Assembly (NCBI GenBank): GCA_036557885.1
Contig: DATBGS010000125.1
Coordinates: 1-6,185, forward strand
Reading direction: 5' to 3'
DNA: 6,185 nucleotides
Origin: DATBGS01 sp036557885
GTDB lineage: Bacteria; Chloroflexota; Ktedonobacteria; Ktedonobacterales; DATBGS01
Under the pieces are notes generated by a model. The model was not told the DNA's origin and did not search any database. It saw nothing but the letters and a program-made list of their open reading frames with translations. Positions 3,655 through 6,185 of the stretch are shown here, in pieces (positions within the stretch are counted from its first letter, which is position 1; each line of letters starts with the position of its first letter). The position numbers and the translations under genes were made by a program.

Positions 3655-6132
3655 ATGACGGATCGCATCGGACAAACACTGGGCAAATATCGCCTCACCC
3701 ACCTGCTGGGCCAGGGTGGATTCGCTGAAGTCTATCTGGGGATGCACGTGCATCTGGGCACGCCAGCCGCTCTCAAGCTGCTGCATACACAACTGGCAAC
3801 TGCTGGAGAAGTCGAAAAGTTCCGCCAGGAAGCAAAGATTGTAGCCGCGCTTGCTCATCCTCACATCATCCGGGTGCTGGACTTTGATGTGGAGCAGGGC
3901 ACGCCCTATCTGGTGCTGGACTACGCGCCCAATGGCTCGCTGCGAAGCCGCCTGCCCGCTGGCACGCCGCACGACCCGCGCATCGTGCTGCCCTATCTGA
4001 TGCAGGTGGCCGAGGGCCTCCAGTATGCCCACGACCAGAAGCTGATTCACCGCGACATCAAACCGGAGAATATGCTGCTGGGTCGGCAAAACGAGGTCTT
4101 GCTAGGTGACTTTGGCATTGCGGTTGTGGCCCAGAACAGCACCCTACAAAAAACGCAGGGTATCGCTGGAACCACAGCATACATGGCTCCGGAGCAGCTT
4201 CAGGGCAAGCCCCGCTCCGCAAGCGACCTGTACTCGCTGGGCGTGGTCGTCTACGAGTGGCTGACCGGCGAGCGACCCTTCCAGGGGGCGCCAATGGAGG
4301 TTGCCAGCCAGCATGTGCTGACGCCTCCGCCGCCGCTGCGCGAGAAAATCCCAACGCTCCCTCCCGCGCTTGAGCAGGTGGTGCTGACCGCGCTGGCAAA
4401 AGACCCCAAGGACCGCTTTGGCAGCGTGCGCGCCTTTGCCAATGCGTTTAGCCAGGCGTGCGGTGCCCCCGTCACGTTCTCCACCCTTTCAACCATGTCT
4501 GCGACAGCCCAGGGCCAGCCCACATCCAGCCAGGGCACCAGCGACATTCACGGCGCGACCACCCACATCACGCCGCACCTCACGCCGCAGTTCTCCCATC
4601 CACAGGCATCAGCAGCGCGGGCCGGGCAGACCACGCCATCCGTTCACAATCAGCCCACACAGTTGACGCCGCAGACATTCACCGCGTCGCAAGCTGCTAC
4701 TGGCATGAACTCCTCAACATTCGCCAACACCGGGGCGCAGGCGCCGCAGGGCTGGGCCAATCAAATCGCCCCGGCTGGGATTGCCAGCAGCCCACCGCCG
4801 CTCAATACCTGGGTGGCTCCAACGGGCAGTCCGGCTGTCCCGGCTCCCCAGGCCACACCGCGCAAAAGCGGTGCGCGGCGCTGGGTGCTGCTGGCAGCGG
4901 CGTGTCTGGTGGTCCTGGCCGCCATTGGGGGCGGCAGCGTCTTTGCTTTTACCCACCTGCCTGGCAAGAACACGGCACAGGGTCCAAACGCCACGAGCAC
5001 ACAAGGCCCAACCGCTGCGAACGCGGCCACCATCACCATCACCCCGCAGAGCAGCGACCTCAAAGACACCTTCACCATTGCCGCAGTGACCGGCACGCCC
5101 GATGCCACCAAACAGGTGCAGGCGCGGCAGGTGACGGCAACAACGCAGACCTATACCCAGACGGTGAACGCAACGGGGCAGGGCACCACATCGGGCAAGC
5201 ACGCGGTGGGGACGGTCAAGGTGAGCAACAGCGACCCTACCAACCCGGTGAACTTCTCTGCGGGCACTTCCTTCCCGAATAATGGCGGCTGCTCGAACTA
5301 TAGCAGTATCGTCCTTGTGCTGGATGCTCGCGTCTCCCTTCCAGCGGGGAATAACACCACAACGGTGCAGGCGCATGTCCAGCAGGCGGGGACAGCGGGC
5401 AATTTCCCGGCAAAAGTTACGTGCAACACGCCGCTTTCCGTTGCCGCCTTTAACTGGGGCAATGGGGTGGATTGTGGCGGCCATTTTTGTGTGCTGATAT
5501 TCGCTACCAGCGACTTCACCGGCGGCACCGACCCACAAACGTACACCGCTGTGGCGCAGAGCGACATTGATAACGCTGCCAACAACCTGATTAACCAGAA
5601 TCAACCCAATGCTCAGCAGGTGGTTCAGGGGCAGTTGGGGAGCGGAGAGCAACTGGTAAGTACGCCGCAATGTTCGCCCAAGGTGAGCGCCGATCACAAC
5701 GCGGGCGATCAGGCCAGCACCGTCACGGTGAGCGTGAGCTTTGTTTGCATAGGCGAGGCTTACGACCAGTCTGGCTCGGTAACGCTGGCGAAAACGCTGC
5801 TGACCAATGAGGCACAGAGCAAGTTTGGGGCAGCTTACGTGTTGGTGGGGCAGATCAAAACGGACCAGCCCAGCGCCGCACCGGACGCGCAGGGCAACGT
5901 GACCGTCACGGTCAACGCGGAGGGTGTCTTTGCCTATCAATTCAGCGATACACAGAAGGCGCAGCTTGCCTCGCTTGTCGCGGGCAAGACCAAAGCGGAC
6001 GCCACCCAACTTGTGTCTACACAGACGGGCGTGGCGCAGGCGACGATTACGCTGCCCAGCAGCATGGGAGAACTGCTGCCAACGGACACCACGAAGATCA
6101 TGATCGTCATCCAACCCGTGACAGGGCTGTGA
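3655..6132 (+). CDS. Transmembrane receptor-type Ser/Thr protein kinase (PknB-like)
   Basis: This is an 825-residue kinase that should sense something outside the cell and phosphorylate Ser/Thr inside. The kinase domain (about 10-270) is complete: Gly-loop GQGGFAEVY (19-27), Lys41, Glu59, HRDIKPEN (132-139, catalytic Asp134), DFG 152-154, activation-loop Thr/Ser (162, 163, 167, 173, 174), APE 178-180, Asp191 and Arg254. The HRD Arg suggests activation by loop phosphorylation. Residues 275-402 are a Pro/Thr/Gln/Ser-rich linker. RKSGARR (403-409) precedes one membrane helix (about 410-434). The outer part (435-825) has no PASTA repeat. About 515-590 (VGTVKVSNS, SAGTSFPNNGG, SLPAGNNTTT, QQAGTAGNFPAK) resembles the baseplate-J beta module. 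Six cysteines (546, 590, 607, 612, 673, 698) could form disulfides. AGGGGG lies eight bases before ATG 3655. The ligand and targets are unknown. Confidence 0.93.
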   Translation: MTDRIGQTLGKYRLTHLLGQGGFAEVYLGMHVHLGTPAALKLLHTQLATAGEVEKFRQEAKIVAALAHPHIIRVLDFDVEQGTPYLVLDYAPNGSLRSRLPAGTPHDPRIVLPYLMQVAEGLQYAHDQKLIHRDIKPENMLLGRQNEVLLGDFGIAVVAQNSTLQKTQGIAGTTAYMAPEQLQGKPRSASDLYSLGVVVYEWLTGERPFQGAPMEVASQHVLTPPPPLREKIPTLPPALEQVVLTALAKDPKDRFGSVRAFANAFSQACGAPVTFSTLSTMSATAQGQPTSSQGTSDIHGATTHITPHLTPQFSHPQASAARAGQTTPSVHNQPTQLTPQTFTASQAATGMNSSTFANTGAQAPQGWANQIAPAGIASSPPPLNTWVAPTGSPAVPAPQATPRKSGARRWVLLAAACLVVLAAIGGGSVFAFTHLPGKNTAQGPNATSTQGPTAANAATITITPQSSDLKDTFTIAAVTGTPDATKQVQARQVTATTQTYTQTVNATGQGTTSGKHAVGTVKVSNSDPTNPVNFSAGTSFPNNGGCSNYSSIVLVLDARVSLPAGNNTTTVQAHVQQAGTAGNFPAKVTCNTPLSVAAFNWGNGVDCGGHFCVLIFATSDFTGGTDPQTYTAVAQSDIDNAANNLINQNQPNAQQVVQGQLGSGEQLVSTPQCSPKVSADHNAGDQASTVTVSVSFVCIGEAYDQSGSVTLAKTLLTNEAQSKFGAAYVLVGQIKTDQPSAAPDAQGNVTVTVNAEGVFAYQFSDTQKAQLASLVAGKTKADATQLVSTQTGVAQATITLPSSMGELLPTDTTKIMIVIQPVTGL

Positions 6133-6156
6133 GTCGCGCACTCCTGAAGCACAGAG

Positions 6157-6185
6157 GAGCGGCGCCAGCAACGCTGGCGCCGCTC
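6157..6185 (+). terminator. Stem-loop downstream of the kinase gene, probable terminator
   Basis: GAGCGGCGCCAGC (6157-6169) pairs perfectly with GCTGGCGCCGCTC (6173-6185) around the loop AAC, 24 bases after the kinase stop codon. The 13-bp G+C-rich stem with a three-base loop has the form of an intrinsic terminator. The T-run that would confirm it lies beyond the window edge. Confidence 0.65.

Noticed and set aside
3451..4089. A 212-codon minus-strand frame spanning the REP cluster and kinase start
   Set aside because: Its end is in the palindromes and most of it is antisense to the Gly-loop and HRD region; no ribosome site or motif was seen.
4714..6171. A 485-codon open frame on the minus strand antisense to the kinase gene
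   Set aside because: It is a shadow of the G+C-rich kinase frame: residues are Arg/Cys/His/Leu-rich with no domain, it crosses the terminator stem, and the opposite frame has full kinase motifs.
1..6185. tRNA, rRNA or known riboswitch
   Set aside because: No cloverleaf with a TTC-type arm, no rRNA-like conserved stretch and no riboswitch core was recognised on either strand by eye.

Overview
The window (about 60% G+C by eye) most likely comes from the Chloroflexota class Ktedonobacteria. The main reason is the receptor kinase gene. Its N-terminal style (GQTLGKYRL, LLGQGGFAEVYLG, LDYAPNGSLR, HRDIKPENMLLG, GDFGIA) and its Pro/Thr/Gln-rich linker, single membrane helix and large Thr/Ser-rich ectodomain match the expanded family of receptor kinases I know from Ktedonobacter-like genomes. 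This is recognition from memory, not a database result.

Layout. (1) Positions 2-214: C-terminal end of an unrecognised protein on the + strand. (2) Positions 215-411: a convergent intergenic region filled with GTAG-headed REP-type palindromes. (3) Positions 412-861 (-): a small VOC/glyoxalase-fold protein. Its leader and start codon are duplicated in tandem, which creates a short overlapping upstream ORF. (4) Positions 945-1172: a divergent control region with phased GTCAT repeats, a near-palindrome and a leader hairpin. (5) Positions 1173-3409 (+): a two-gene ABC-2 type exporter, ATPase then permease, separated by 161 bases. (6) Positions 3410-3524: a second REP cluster, including a perfect 29-bp inverted repeat that starts directly after the permease stop codon. 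(7) Positions 3655-6132 (+): a membrane-spanning Ser/Thr protein kinase whose outer domain carries a stretch resembling the baseplate-J beta module. (8) Positions 6157-6185: a perfect 13-bp stem-loop, probably the kinase terminator, cut by the window end.

How the genes may work together. The ATPase and permease form one exporter that moves a hydrophobic or amphipathic compound, or a lipid-linked compound, across the membrane; the substrate cannot be read from sequence. The VOC protein is divergently transcribed from the same control region. It lacks the usual metal ligands, so it could be a ligand-binding (sequestration) protein rather than an enzyme. A binding protein beside an exporter would suit a small self-protection module, but that is inference. 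The kinase appears to be a separate transcription unit behind the REP cluster.

The most unusual content is non-coding. There is a family of extragenic palindromes with a GTAG head in a short and a long form, arranged as REPIN-like inverted pairs, with no RAYT transposase in view. There is also the duplicated translation start of the VOC gene.
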